DNA from: Peribacillus muralis | GTDB lineage: Bacteria > Bacillota > Bacilli > Bacillales > DSM-1321 | NCBI RefSeq assembly: GCF_001439925.1 | Contig: NZ_LMBV01000003.1 | Span: 82,815 to 146,814, forward strand | Length of the DNA stretch: 64,000 nt | Reading direction: 5' to 3' | Program-made: the position numbers and the translations under genes | The notes under the pieces: model-generated | Databases searched by the model: none | What the model was told of the DNA's origin: nothing | The model's input: the letters and a program-made list of their open reading frames with translations, nothing else | In this document: in pieces, positions 1 through 8,428 of the stretch | How the letters are laid out: the number at the start of each line of letters is the position of its first letter | How positions within the stretch are numbered: the first letter of the stretch is position 1

Positions 1-977
1 TTGAAGCCAATATACGTATAAGCCAATTCAACTTTCCCTAGTAATTCGACATTGTCCAATTCCTTGGCCTGATCATATTGCTCAGCCAGTACCTCCGCCA
101 CATCAAGGTCACCATTTTCCAATGATTTAACGACGACGGACGGATTGACGACTTTCAATGTGACACTGTCCAATTTAGGTTCACCGCGATAATAATCCTT
201 GTTCGCTTCGAATTCGACAGCTTCGCCTTGAACGATTTTCTTCACTTTGAAAGGTCCAAAACCAATTGGATTTTTGCGAATTTTATCTGAAGATTCCAGC
301 TCTGCAATCGGAACGTCCTTTAAGTAATCTTTATGAAGCGGATATGTCCATAGTCCAGTCGTGACGGAAGGATTTCCTTTCTTGAAAGTGAACGTGATTT
401 TCTTACCATCCACTTTAATGCCTGAAATGTTATCGGCCTTCCCGGCATGATACTCTTCCATTCCTTCGATTAAAGCCATTTGTTCATCATAGCGTACACC
501 CTTATACTCCTTGCTTCCGATCACAAGATAGGCATATTCCAAATCTTCACCAGTCACAGGCTTTCCATCATGCCAATTAACATTGTCTTTAATCGTAAGC
601 GTCACTGTTTTATGATCGTCTGAAATCTCATAAGAAGCGGCACCTTCATTCGTGAATACATAATCTTCATCTGTATCCAATAAATCTTCATCAAAGAATG
701 TGATAACTTGGTTATCGGGATCGCCTTGATAGAAAACTTTATTCAGGATACCTTCAAACGGTGTATCCGATACCAACCCATATGTCAGGTGGCCACCTTT
801 GATTGGCTTCCCTTGATTAGTTGTCTTTGTCGAGAATTTAGTCGTATCAACCTGTTCGACAGCTTTGCCCTTTTTCTCTTTCGTTGATGTTTTCTCCGTA
901 TCATTCGAACATGCCGCAAGCAACAGAGACGAAATAGCCAATGCACTCAATACCTTACTATAGCCTTTGATCTTCAT
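1..977 (-). CDS. oppA: Oligopeptide ABC transporter substrate-binding lipoprotein, partial (3' end outside window)
   Basis: This is the N-terminal 325 codons of a peptide-binding lipoprotein; the C-terminus lies beyond position 1. The start at 977 is preceded by a GGGGAG ribosome binding site. The protein opens with a lysine-containing n-region, a hydrophobic stretch and a lipobox (LLAAC, Cys at about residue 23), so it should be lipidated and tethered outside the membrane. The mature part begins with a Lys/Thr/Glu-rich linker and then a GGHLTYG segment typical of the start of SBP_bac_5 (OppA/DppA) domains. It is the last gene of a leftward oppD-F-B-C-A run, 19 bp after oppC, the gene order known for lactococcal opp. 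Peptide specificity cannot be read from the sequence. Confidence 0.88.
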   Translation of the reverse strand, partial: MKIKGYSKVLSALAISSLLLAACSNDTEKTSTKEKKGKAVEQVDTTKFSTKTTNQGKPIKGGHLTYGLVSDTPFEGILNKVFYQGDPDNQVITFFDEDLLDTDEDYVFTNEGAASYEISDDHKTVTLTIKDNVNWHDGKPVTGEDLEYAYLVIGSKEYKGVRYDEQMALIEGMEEYHAGKADNISGIKVDGKKITFTFKKGNPSVTTGLWTYPLHKDYLKDVPIAELESSDKIRKNPIGFGPFKVKKIVQGEAVEFEANKDYYRGEPKLDSVTLKVVNPSVVVKSLENGDLDVAEVLAEQYDQAKELDNVELLGKVELAYTYIGF

Positions 978-996
978 ATCACACACTCCCCTTTTT

Positions 997-1911
997 TTAT
1001 CCTCTTCTTTGTCTTGCATCGGCGGCGCGTTTTAACGCTTGACCAACAAAATTTATACTCAGCATCAGCACTAAAATCATGAGCGATGCGGGTACCCATA
1101 TCCACCATTTGTTTTCCAAAACATCTGGATTTCGAGCATAACTGATGAGCGTACCGAGACTCGGTGAGCTCTCTGGAAGACCGAATCCTAAGAAAGTCAA
1201 ACTGGATTCTAAGCCAATATTGCCAGCGAGGTTCAAAATGAAGTTAACGATGATCAATGAACTCACATTGGGGAGAAGTTGAAAAAGAATGATTTTCCAA
1301 TGCGGCGTCCCGAGTGTCTGTGAGGCGTGGATATAGTCCAGCTCACGCTCTGACAAAGCCTTTGAACGGATCAGCCGTGCCTTTCCTGTCCATAGGAACA
1401 TCGTCATGATCAAGATGAAAACATAAACATTGAACACAGGTACAATCGTTACTACAACAACGATGAACATCAATTGCGGCAAGGCGATCACGAAATCGAT
1501 AACACGCATGATCACATTATCGGTAGCGCCGCCAAAGTAACCAGCTAGGAGCCCTAATGTCAGACCGATGATGGCCGTGAACAAGGTGATGAACAAACTG
1601 ATCGTGAACGAGTTCCTTGTCCCGACGATCAATTGGCCGAACACATCCCGCCCCCCATAATCGGTTCCAAGCCAATAATCTGAAGATGGTTCCAAATAAA
1701 TGGAGAGAAAATCGACCTTGGCAATTTCCTTGGCATCCATAAAGAACGACGCACCGTAAACGAAAATTAATATAGCTGCCAATGTGATTAAGGAGCCCAT
1801 GGCAAGCTTATCTCTTTTGATTTCCTGCCAGATGATTTTCATCCCTGAGGGGCTTACATCTTGCACTTGTACGTTCTTTCTTGTTTCTACTTTCATTTCC
1901 ATACGACTCAC
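997..1911 (-). CDS. oppC: Oligopeptide ABC transporter permease OppC
   Basis: One of two membrane subunits of the peptide importer. A GTG start at 1911 is chosen because AGGAG lies 4-5 bases upstream, overlapping the oppB stop codon, which suggests translational coupling. The protein of 304 residues has an N-terminal membrane segment at about residues 40-56 (LITLAAILIFVYGASFF), an extracytoplasmic loop with HPLGTD-like LGTDYGGRDVFGQL, and five further membrane segments. The cytoplasmic EAA-type loop that docks the ATPases is seen in SQTLGTPHWKIILFQLLPN. Length and layout match DppC/OppC. It works with OppB, OppD, OppF and OppA encoded around it. Confidence 0.92.
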   Translation of the reverse strand: MSRMEMKVETRKNVQVQDVSPSGMKIIWQEIKRDKLAMGSLITLAAILIFVYGASFFMDAKEIAKVDFLSIYLEPSSDYWLGTDYGGRDVFGQLIVGTRNSFTISLFITLFTAIIGLTLGLLAGYFGGATDNVIMRVIDFVIALPQLMFIVVVVTIVPVFNVYVFILIMTMFLWTGKARLIRSKALSERELDYIHASQTLGTPHWKIILFQLLPNVSSLIIVNFILNLAGNIGLESSLTFLGFGLPESSPSLGTLISYARNPDVLENKWWIWVPASLMILVLMLSINFVGQALKRAADARQRRG

Positions 1912-1918
1912 CCCGCTC

Positions 1919-2884
1919 CTATTCTATCCGTATGCGCGGATCAACCGCACTAAGTATGATGTCTGAAAGAAGTGTGCCAAGCAGAGTGGCAAAGCCCGTC
2001 ATCATGACGATAGCCGTGACAACGCTGAAATCCCTCAGATTCACTGAACTAAGGAAGAGCTGCCCAAGACCCGGATAACTGAAAATGGTCTCGATTATGA
2101 CAGAGCCACCAATCAATCCGGTAATTTCGTACCCTAAAAAGGCCGCGATCGGCAAAAACGAATTTCTCAGAATATGCCGGGAATATACATTTGATTCAGG
2201 CACCCCCTTCGAACGGGCTGTCCTGACGAAATCCTTAATTTTGTTATCAATGATTTCATTACGCAAATATTGGATCGTGCTTGTCGTGGCAATTAAAGCC
2301 GTACTTAAAGCCGGTAAAATCAAGTGATTGATCTTACTTACAACATAGGCGAACGTTCCTTCATCCACCTTTGAATCCACACTGCCCCCAGACGGTAACC
2401 AATCAAGGGCAAAGCCGAAAATGAATAACATAATTAACGCAAAAATGAATATCGGTGTGCCAAATCCTAGATAGCTATAACCGGTAACGGTTTTATCCAC
2501 CCATGTATCGTTATACCTGCCACTAAGTATGCCTAACGGAATTGCGAGCATATATGTAAAGATGAGCGTGACGAATGCCAGGAACACCGTGTTCCAAAGC
2601 CTGTCCTCGATAACATCCATAACCGGTGTTTTATGCGTATAAGATATACCGAAGTCTCCTTGTACAGCATTTGCTGCCCATCTTCCATATTGTTGATACC
2701 AAGGATCATTCAATCCAAGTTCTTCCCTGATCCTATCAAGCTCGGCCGGATTGGAATTAGGGTTGAGTTCCTGCCCTGACAGGGCATCTCCCGGCATGGC
2801 TTTTGCCATCATGAAAACGATGATGCTTAATAAAAAGAGCTGCGGAATCATAACTACTAAACGTCTGAGGATAAACTTCCACAT
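1919..2884 (-). CDS. oppB: Oligopeptide ABC transporter permease OppB
   Basis: The second membrane subunit of the peptide importer, 321 residues. It begins with the usual short positively charged N-terminus and a first membrane helix (residues about 9-29), followed by the family motif around GLNDPWYQQYGRW and GDFGISY, then the core BPD_transp_1 region. The ATPase-docking loop is recognisable in VRTARSKGVPESNVYSRHILRNS. It lies 15 bp downstream of oppF and 7 bp upstream of oppC in the same leftward operon. The family assignment is firm; substrate range is inferred only from the operon. Confidence 0.92.
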   Translation of the reverse strand: MWKFILRRLVVMIPQLFLLSIIVFMMAKAMPGDALSGQELNPNSNPAELDRIREELGLNDPWYQQYGRWAANAVQGDFGISYTHKTPVMDVIEDRLWNTVFLAFVTLIFTYMLAIPLGILSGRYNDTWVDKTVTGYSYLGFGTPIFIFALIMLFIFGFALDWLPSGGSVDSKVDEGTFAYVVSKINHLILPALSTALIATTSTIQYLRNEIIDNKIKDFVRTARSKGVPESNVYSRHILRNSFLPIAAFLGYEITGLIGGSVIIETIFSYPGLGQLFLSSVNLRDFSVVTAIVMMTGFATLLGTLLSDIILSAVDPRIRIE

Positions 2885-2899
2885 ATCCTTTCCACCTCC

Positions 2900-3826
2900 T
2901 TAATGTAATGCGACTCTATGTGTTGGTGAGATTGGCTTCAAATCATAGGCCCGTCCATCCTCATCAAAAAACTTCGAATAGGAAGATTCATATTCTGCCG
3001 TAAGTTTTTTTCTCAGCTTCACCTTTTCCCCACGAACTTCCGGCTCTAAATCAGGAATGGCGGCAATCAAGCGTTTCGTATAAATATGTTGGGGGTTTTC
3101 ATAGATTTCATCGCTTTTGCCTTCCTCTACCAATCTACCGCGATACATAACACCCATTCGGTCACACATATGCCGGATGACACCTAGATCATGTCCGACG
3201 AATAAATAGGTCAAATTGAACTCAGTTTGAAGATCCTGAAGAAAATTCAGTACCTGAGCCTGTACGGAAACATCCAAGGCCGATACCGGTTCATCCGCTA
3301 TGATCAATTTAGGTTTCAATGTCAATGAGCGGGCAATTCCAATCCGCTGTCGCTGTCCCCCTGAAAATTCATGAGGATATTTAAGTATCGATTCCGGACT
3401 GAGACCAACCTTGTCGAGGAAGTCCTGAACGATTTTCTTTTCCTCTGCAGGAGATAGCCGTTCAAAATTCCTCAACGGTTCAGCAATGATGTCCAGTACC
3501 CTCTTCTTTGGATTCAATGATGAATACGGGTCTTGGAAGATCATTTGAATATCTTTTCTGAATGGTTTAATCTCTTTTCTACTTAGACCCGCTAAATCCC
3601 TGCCTTCAAATAGGATTTGCCCCGATGTCACATCATTTAGCTTGACAACTGCCTTGCCTGTCGTCGACTTGCCGCTTCCCGATTCTCCGACCAAACCATA
3701 TGTTTCCCCTTGCTGCAATTCAAAGGAAACGCCGTCCACTGCCTTTACGTGATCGACCACCCTTCGAAAAAAACCGCCCCTAATTGGGAAATGCACTTTT
3801 AAGTTATCTACTTTGAGTAATGTCAT
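2900..3826 (-). CDS. oppF: Oligopeptide ABC transporter ATP-binding protein OppF
   Basis: ATPase subunit. Walker A is GESGSGKS at residues 47-54, followed by a Q-loop (QDPYSSLNP), signature LSGGQ-like FSGGQRQR and Walker B LIIADEP, then the C-terminal oligo_HPY extension that marks peptide transporters. The reading frame stays open upstream to 4039, but that stretch overlaps oppD and shows no homology. The start at 3826 is chosen because the protein then begins MTLLKVDNLKVHFPI like other OppF/AppF proteins, with AAGGAG 12 bases upstream; an ATG at 3838 is the alternative. The gene overlaps the oppD end by about 23 bp. Confidence 0.9.
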   Translation of the reverse strand: MTLLKVDNLKVHFPIRGGFFRRVVDHVKAVDGVSFELQQGETYGLVGESGSGKSTTGKAVVKLNDVTSGQILFEGRDLAGLSRKEIKPFRKDIQMIFQDPYSSLNPKKRVLDIIAEPLRNFERLSPAEEKKIVQDFLDKVGLSPESILKYPHEFSGGQRQRIGIARSLTLKPKLIIADEPVSALDVSVQAQVLNFLQDLQTEFNLTYLFVGHDLGVIRHMCDRMGVMYRGRLVEEGKSDEIYENPQHIYTKRLIAAIPDLEPEVRGEKVKLRKKLTAEYESSYSKFFDEDGRAYDLKPISPTHRVALH

Positions 3827-4829
3827 GGGTCGATTCATCTCCTTCAGCTTGGAAATAAAATTGTTTATAGCAGGTACAACGTACGAAATGACCCTTGTCC
3901 ACTTCATGAAGCTGAGGTCTCTCTTCATGAGCATGCTTAGAAATCCAAGGAATCCTGTCTTGGAAACGGCATCCAACCCTATCCATTTTTGCAATCGATG
4001 GTACGATCCCCTCAATAACATGCAATCGGTTTTTCTCATGCGTTGCCGAAGGAATCGAATTCAACAACGACCTCGTATATGGATGCAGCGGATTGCTGAA
4101 TATTTCCTTGACACTTCCCATTTCCACTACTTGACCCGCATACATGACAACGATCCTGTCCGCAACCTCGGCCACGACGCTCAAGTCATGAGTAATTAAA
4201 ATGATCCCCATCTTTGTCCTTGTTTGGATATCCTTCAGCAAATCGAGTATTTGCGCTTGAATCGTGACATCCAGGGCAGTCGTAGGTTCATCGGCAATGA
4301 CAAGAGCTGGATTGCAAGCGATGGCAATCGAGATCATCGCCCTTTGCCGCATCCCGCCCGAGAGTTCATGCGGATATTGCTTATATGTCCGTTCAGGGTA
4401 AGGAATTCCGACCTGTGTTAACAGTTCGATCGTTCTTTGCTTTTTTTCATCCTTGGAAAGGCTTGTATGATAATCAAGATTTTCCTCGATTTGTTTTCCA
4501 ATCGTCATAAGCGGATTCAAAGCCGTCAAAGGCTCCTGGAAGATCATCCCCAATTCCTTACCGCGAACTTTATTCATTTGAGTATCATTCAGCTTTAGCA
4601 GGTTTTGGCCGTTATAATGGATCGTTCCTTCGGATTTAGTCCTCAGCTTGTTATGCAGCTGCATAATGGATAACGCTAATGCACTTTTTCCACAACCTGA
4701 TTCTCCAACAACGGCCACAATTTCGTTTTCAGCCACCGTAAACGAAACATCATCCACAGCAGCATGATATTTGTTTCCGATTCGAAATGAGGTAGTCAGA
4801 TTCTCTATTTTCAGAATAGCTTTATTCAT
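3804..4829 (-). CDS. oppD: Oligopeptide ABC transporter ATP-binding protein OppD
   Basis: First gene of the operon and the partner ATPase of OppF, 341 residues. Walker A GESGCGKS is at residues 42-49; QEPLTALNP, signature LSGGMRQR, Walker B LVIADEPT and the switch histidine in ITHDLSVV follow in order. The C-terminal region has the cysteine-containing oligo_HPY domain (VGCRFQDR ... VRCTCYKQ), where several OppD/DppD family members bind an iron-sulfur cluster; that role is not shown here. A CodY-type palindrome lies 39 bp upstream of the start. Confidence 0.92.
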   Translation of the reverse strand: MNKAILKIENLTTSFRIGNKYHAAVDDVSFTVAENEIVAVVGESGCGKSALALSIMQLHNKLRTKSEGTIHYNGQNLLKLNDTQMNKVRGKELGMIFQEPLTALNPLMTIGKQIEENLDYHTSLSKDEKKQRTIELLTQVGIPYPERTYKQYPHELSGGMRQRAMISIAIACNPALVIADEPTTALDVTIQAQILDLLKDIQTRTKMGIILITHDLSVVAEVADRIVVMYAGQVVEMGSVKEIFSNPLHPYTRSLLNSIPSATHEKNRLHVIEGIVPSIAKMDRVGCRFQDRIPWISKHAHEERPQLHEVDKGHFVRCTCYKQFYFQAEGDESTHDITQSR

Positions 4830-5324
4830 CCTTGCTCCCCCTAAACTATTTTATCGGGAAAATAATTAATCTTCTGATAATTAGTTAAGATTTTAATCAA
4901 TTTTTACCATTAATTCAATAGTTTTTATACAAATTTATTACAATTATTTAACTATTTATAATTTTAGGAATAATTTTCTTATACTTCAAATCATTTTCTT
5001 TATAACTGTTATACAGTAAAGTTTTGAAGTGAGATTCATTGCCTAGAAAAAAAAATTCCAGATTAATTATTTGAAAATAACTATTTCTTCGTTCATACTT
5101 ATTTCTGTTACTTGTCATTTTACGTATCTCAGATTAGTTTCGGTATGATTATTTTGATATTTCAGAAAAATTAGTATATTTGTAAGAGTATCATAAAAAA
5201 GGCATTTCCTTCATATATATTTCAAAACTTTTTTATTAAAACACCTTATTTTCAAAACAAGCAATGAAACCTTTTCAAAACCCATTCGTATGAAACGTTA
5301 GAAAATAATTCTTGAGGTGATAAA
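4830..5324. other. AT-rich intergenic stretch between divergent oppD and yetJ
   Basis: This stretch of 495 bp is very AT-rich and contains no convincing coding frame. It must hold the promoters of leftward oppDFBCA and rightward yetJ. Besides the CodY-type box at 4868-4882, a weaker one with about three mismatches is centred on TTTCAGAAAA at 5157-5171. Confidence 0.6.
4868..4882. promoter_or_regulatory. CodY-type box upstream of oppD
   Basis: The 15-mer AATCTTCTGATAATT differs from the CodY consensus AATTTTCWGAAAATT at two positions. It is palindromic and ends 39 bp before the oppD start. CodY is known to repress peptide and amino-acid importers in Bacilli during growth in rich medium. The match is seen; regulation is inferred. 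Confidence 0.5.
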
Positions 5325-5960
5325 ATGTATTCACATACTGTACAAACCTATATGCCATCCGTCATGCGGACGTTCGCGCTATCACTCGCTATCTCAGTAA
5401 TGGGGATGGCCATCGGCACGTTTGTTCCTCCAGCCTTGTTCCTTCCATTAGCGATTCTGGAGATTGCCATGTTGATTGGGGCATTCATCATGCGGAGGAA
5501 AAAAGCGATCGGATACACATTTCTGTATAGCTTCACATTGATTTCCGGGATCACCACCTACCCGATCATCGCACACTACCTGGCCGCTGCCGGGGCAAAT
5601 GTTGTGATTTTAGCCGGTGTGACGACGACAGTGGTATTTGGCGGCCTGGCCATTTATGCTACTACCACGAAAAGAGATCTTTCTTTCTTGGGAGGAATGC
5701 TATTAGCCGCTTTGCTTGCTTTAGTGGTCATTAGCATTTTCAATATTTTCTTTCCCTTAAGCTCAACAGCCATGTTGGTCTTTTCATTTATTGGGATTTT
5801 AGTTTTCAGCGGATATATTTTATATGATTTCAATCGAATGAAGCATTACGGTGTAACCGCCGAAGAAGTTCCGCTCATGGCCTTGAATCTTTATCTTGAT
5901 TTCATCAATCTTTTCATAAGTATCTTACGGTTTTTTGGTATTTTGGCAAGTGATGACTAG
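5325..5960 (+). CDS. yetJ: BAX inhibitor-1 family membrane protein YetJ (pH-sensitive calcium leak channel type)
   Basis: A 211-residue integral membrane protein with seven predicted hydrophobic segments, matching B. subtilis YetJ along its whole length, including the GAFIMRRKKAIGY segment and the C-terminal block LYLDFINLFISILRFFGIL. In B. subtilis YetJ a pair of aspartates forms the pH-responsive latch of a calcium leak; the equivalents here are Asp168 (ILYDFN) and Asp192 (YLDFIN), both present. The start has a GAGGTGA ribosome binding site. It is transcribed alone, followed by terminator-like hairpins at 6013 and 6099. The channel function is known for the family; the in vivo role is not established. 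Confidence 0.9.
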   Translation: MYSHTVQTYMPSVMRTFALSLAISVMGMAIGTFVPPALFLPLAILEIAMLIGAFIMRRKKAIGYTFLYSFTLISGITTYPIIAHYLAAAGANVVILAGVTTTVVFGGLAIYATTTKRDLSFLGGMLLAALLALVVISIFNIFFPLSSTAMLVFSFIGILVFSGYILYDFNRMKHYGVTAEEVPLMALNLYLDFINLFISILRFFGILASDD

Positions 5961-6012
5961 TACTGAATGGATCGACGCTTGGTTGGCAGCCAAACGTCTT
6001 TTGCCGATAAAA

Positions 6013-6039
6013 AGACCAAATCACTAATTGATTTGGTCT
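6013..6039 (+). terminator. Terminator-like hairpin after yetJ
   Basis: A perfect 11-bp stem (AGACCAAATCA / TGATTTGGTCT) with a 5-base loop, followed a few bases later by a T-rich tract. Confidence 0.6.
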
Positions 6040-6098
6040 AGGATCTTTATTTTTTAATTATGAGCGTCTCTAAATCTGTTTCATATCCAATTAAATTA

Positions 6099-6136
6099 AA
6101 AAAGGTTCGAAAGGGAAACCTCTCTGAAACCTTTTT
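6099..6136. terminator. Bidirectional terminator between yetJ and the thioesterase gene
   Basis: AAAAAGGTT at 6099-6107 pairs with AACCTTTTT at 6128-6136. The A-run and T-run on the two arms suit termination of the convergent transcripts on either side. Confidence 0.6.
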
Positions 6137-6158
6137 GTCTACAAACTGGCCAAATCAC

Positions 6159-6716
6159 TCAACGATTTGGTTCATTTTTATATAATCCCGGATTCGATTG
6201 ATCGGTCCACGGTAATTTCACGCCAAAGGTGCTTGCAATGAACTGTGTATCTTCTCTTCTTTTTTTTCTGATTTGTGCCCGTTGTTTTGCCGATTCATTT
6301 AAATTGATTTCCATTTCGGTCTCAGGAACCAGATTTGGAACTGGCATAGGCTTGCCTTGTTCATTAATGGCGACAAAGGTCAAAAAGGAAATGACGCATA
6401 AATTGCGATCTCCTGTAACTAAATCCTCAGCAATCACTTTTACGATGACTTCCATGGATGTCCTGCCCGTATAGGTCACGAAGCTTTCCAGACAAACTGC
6501 ATTTCCTTCGTGGATAGGGTGCAAAAAATCAACCGAATCAGTCGAAGCGGTAACTACGGTGCTTCTTGCATGACGCATGGCGGAAATAGCCGCTACATCA
6601 TCAATATATGCCATTAACTTGCCTCCAAACATCGTTCCCATATTATTTGTATCGGGAGGGAGGACAAGGCTTGTTTTTATGACCAAAGAGTCCCGGCAAT
6701 GCTTTTTTTCTTCCAT
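6159..6716 (-). CDS. Cytosolic acyl-CoA thioesterase, hot-dog fold (YkhA/YciA type)
   Basis: A protein of 185 residues that should hydrolyse acyl-CoA thioesters to free CoA. The hot-dog fold signature is clear: NTMGTMFGGKLMAYIDDVAAISA near residues 22-45, with the conserved Asn and the Asp of the helix that form the active site in this family, then TASTDSVDFLHPIHEGN. A charged C-terminal tail (AQIRKKRRED) follows. The start at 6716 has GAAGGAAG about 10 bases upstream. It is transcribed alone. The chain-length preference cannot be judged; YkhA-type enzymes accept a broad range. Confidence 0.88.
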   Translation of the reverse strand: MEEKKHCRDSLVIKTSLVLPPDTNNMGTMFGGKLMAYIDDVAAISAMRHARSTVVTASTDSVDFLHPIHEGNAVCLESFVTYTGRTSMEVIVKVIAEDLVTGDRNLCVISFLTFVAINEQGKPMPVPNLVPETEMEINLNESAKQRAQIRKKRREDTQFIASTFGVKLPWTDQSNPGLYKNEPNR

Positions 6717-6810
6717 GGTGATTGCACTTCCTTCATGTCTGATTTCTCACTAGTTAACTTTATCTAATTCTCACAGGTAAAGCAATACAGATGACTATTT
6801 TCCTGCTTGA

Positions 6811-7359
6811 TTAGTTTAAATCATCCGGTTTAGGCTGCCTGCCCTGCTGCAGCTCCCTTAGGCTCAAGCCAAATGTCATTTGAAGATGAGGAAAATCCTT
6901 AAACCCTGGCCAATCCCCGCCCCAATCAAAACCTAACTCCTTAGCAACGGTGACGACTTCCATCCAATCCGATTTACCATTATCATTTCCGTCATATTCC
7001 ATATCCCAAATGGCCTCACCTTGTTTGTTGAGAAGGGCAAAATCAATCGCCAATCCGAAATTATGAAGCGACTCCCCGCCTTTGGCATATGTTACGATGT
7101 TTCCCGTACTTAAGCGGCCTTTTTCATAGAGTTCATTTTGTTCTTCCACAGAACGGTACCCTGCTGTAATGATGATTGGTATTCCTAACTCATTAGCCTG
7201 TTGAATCAGCTCATCTTTATTTTGGGCGACGATCGGATGCAGCTCATCAGCCAGTTTGATTTCATCAAGATTAGGAGGAATCATGTATTTGTACAAAACA
7301 ATTGCCAACAATCCGAAAAAAAACAAGACCAACCATGCCCTTACCCTGTTTGCTTTCAC
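6811..7359 (-). CDS. cwlK: Membrane-anchored peptidoglycan L-Ala-D-Glu endopeptidase, M15 family (CwlK-like)
   Basis: A 182-residue cell-wall hydrolase with one N-terminal membrane anchor (residues about 8-25) and an exported zinc peptidase domain. Zinc ligands of the M15 (VanY/CwlK) fold are visible as His99 and Asp106 in SLHNFGLAIDF and His158 in FPHLQ. The aspartate-rich loop EYDGNDNGKSDW before the last helix matches CwlK. The frame stays open up to a TTG at 7398, but that region is the terminator of the upstream gene and has no ribosome binding site. A GTG at 7359 with AGGAAGGA upstream is the better start. CwlK cuts the L-alanyl-D-glutamate bond of peptidoglycan stems; activity here is inferred. 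Confidence 0.85.
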   Translation of the reverse strand: MKANRVRAWLVLFFFGLLAIVLYKYMIPPNLDEIKLADELHPIVAQNKDELIQQANELGIPIIITAGYRSVEEQNELYEKGRLSTGNIVTYAKGGESLHNFGLAIDFALLNKQGEAIWDMEYDGNDNGKSDWMEVVTVAKELGFDWGGDWPGFKDFPHLQMTFGLSLRELQQGRQPKPDDLN

Positions 7360-7384
7360 AGAACGATCCTTCCTGTCTAAAGTG

Positions 7385-7417
7385 AAAAACTCAACCAAAG
7401 GTGGATGAGTTTTTTTC
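7385..7417 (-). terminator. Terminator of the DinB-family gene
   Basis: On the minus strand ACTCA pairs with TGAGT, extended by ACC/GGT, and is followed by a run of T. It lies between the DinB stop at 7423 and cwlK, and argues against the longer cwlK start. Confidence 0.65.
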
Positions 7418-7422
7418 TTGTT

Positions 7423-7908
7423 TTATAATTTAGATTTCAGTTCTTCAATTTGCAATAAATGCCTTTTTTCATGAAATCCCACGAACGGAATCCACTGCTT
7501 CAAGCTTAAATCTTTGAATAAAGGATGAGGAAACGACTTTTGCTCAAGGTCATTTTCATCTGCATTGTGGACGAGTTGTACGAAAGCAGAGCGAGATTCG
7601 GCCAGCTTATCCTTAACCTCATCCAAAGTTTGGAATGAATCGGACGGAACGACATATGACGGCGCTTCTACCTTTACATCTCGATTAACCGTAAGCTCTA
7701 TCGGTTTGTCCACAGCTTGAACTCTCTCATCACTTTTCAATTTATCGGCAATGCTCTTTGTGATGGCACGCTCCATTAAGTATAAATGATCCAATACTTG
7801 GATAATGCTCCAGCGGCCTTTTTCAGGATTGGCATTCAGCTGTTCATCGGATAGCCCATTGACCGTATTCAGAATTTCTTCCCTGATTTTTTCATTCTCA
7901 TTCATCAT
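7423..7908 (-). CDS. DinB-like metal-dependent hydrolase family protein
   Basis: A four-helix-bundle DinB/YfiT-type protein of 161 residues. The three histidines that bind metal in this superfamily are present: one in VLDHLY and two in GFHEKRHLLQI near the C-terminus. Three ATG codons lie close together at the start; the one at 7908 is chosen because GAGGAG is then six bases upstream. Members include bacillithiol S-transferases and related thiol transferases, so a role in thiol chemistry is possible, but the substrate is unknown. Confidence 0.78.
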   Translation of the reverse strand: MMNENEKIREEILNTVNGLSDEQLNANPEKGRWSIIQVLDHLYLMERAITKSIADKLKSDERVQAVDKPIELTVNRDVKVEAPSYVVPSDSFQTLDEVKDKLAESRSAFVQLVHNADENDLEQKSFPHPLFKDLSLKQWIPFVGFHEKRHLLQIEELKSKL

Positions 7909-8081
7909 TAGCATCTCCTCTTATAAGCCTAATTAATCTCCAATAATTATTTCATGTTCTCTAATAGGTGTAAAATAATAACACCTATTAAACGAAAAGA
8001 AAATCCAGTATCCCGATTATTTCCTGGTGGTTGAATTTCCCGCAACCGCCTGCGTCAAGGGCCTGTCTGGAAAGCTAAGTA

Positions 8082-8357
8082 CCTGCAGTGAAATGAAACG
8101 GGCGAAGTACAGAACCTCCAAACTGGGAGAAATCGAGATTCCATCTTCGTGTTCAAGCAAAGTGGAATGAATCGGAAGGTGCGAGACTCCTGCGGGAAAT
8201 GCGAGTCTACGTGAGACCCCGCAGGCTAAAAGCCGAGGTGGCTCACGGACCGCCCGCTGGATAAGAGAGCGCCTGCAGTGCAATGAAACTGTTGAAGGTT
8301 AGAACCTCCAAACTGGGTGATATCGGGATACCAACTTCGTTTTCACTCAAAGTGGAA
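8082..8357. repeat. Bacillus-type GC-rich intergenic repeat flanked by an 85-90 bp direct duplication
   Basis: The centre (about 8175-8265) carries the common Bacillus intergenic repeat core: GCGAGACTCCTGCGGGAAA, then GAGACCCCGCAGGC and a GCCGAGG block. It is flanked by two similar segments, 8082-8172 and 8272-8357, each running from CTGCAGTG through AACCTCCAAACTGGG to CAAAGTGGAATGAA. Open frames across it, such as the minus frame at 8017-8283, are by-products of the repeat. The rest of the 520-bp gap (7909-8428) shows no gene. Confidence 0.8.
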
Positions 8358-8428
8358 TGAAACGGACATATGCAATTCACCAAAACTGTAATCGAGTTTG
8401 TCTACACTCTACGTACAGGAATGCTGCT

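Noticed and set aside
8017..8283. Minus-strand frame of 88 codons
   Set aside because: It lies wholly within the Bacillus GC-rich repeat and its flank; no start signal or family similarity.
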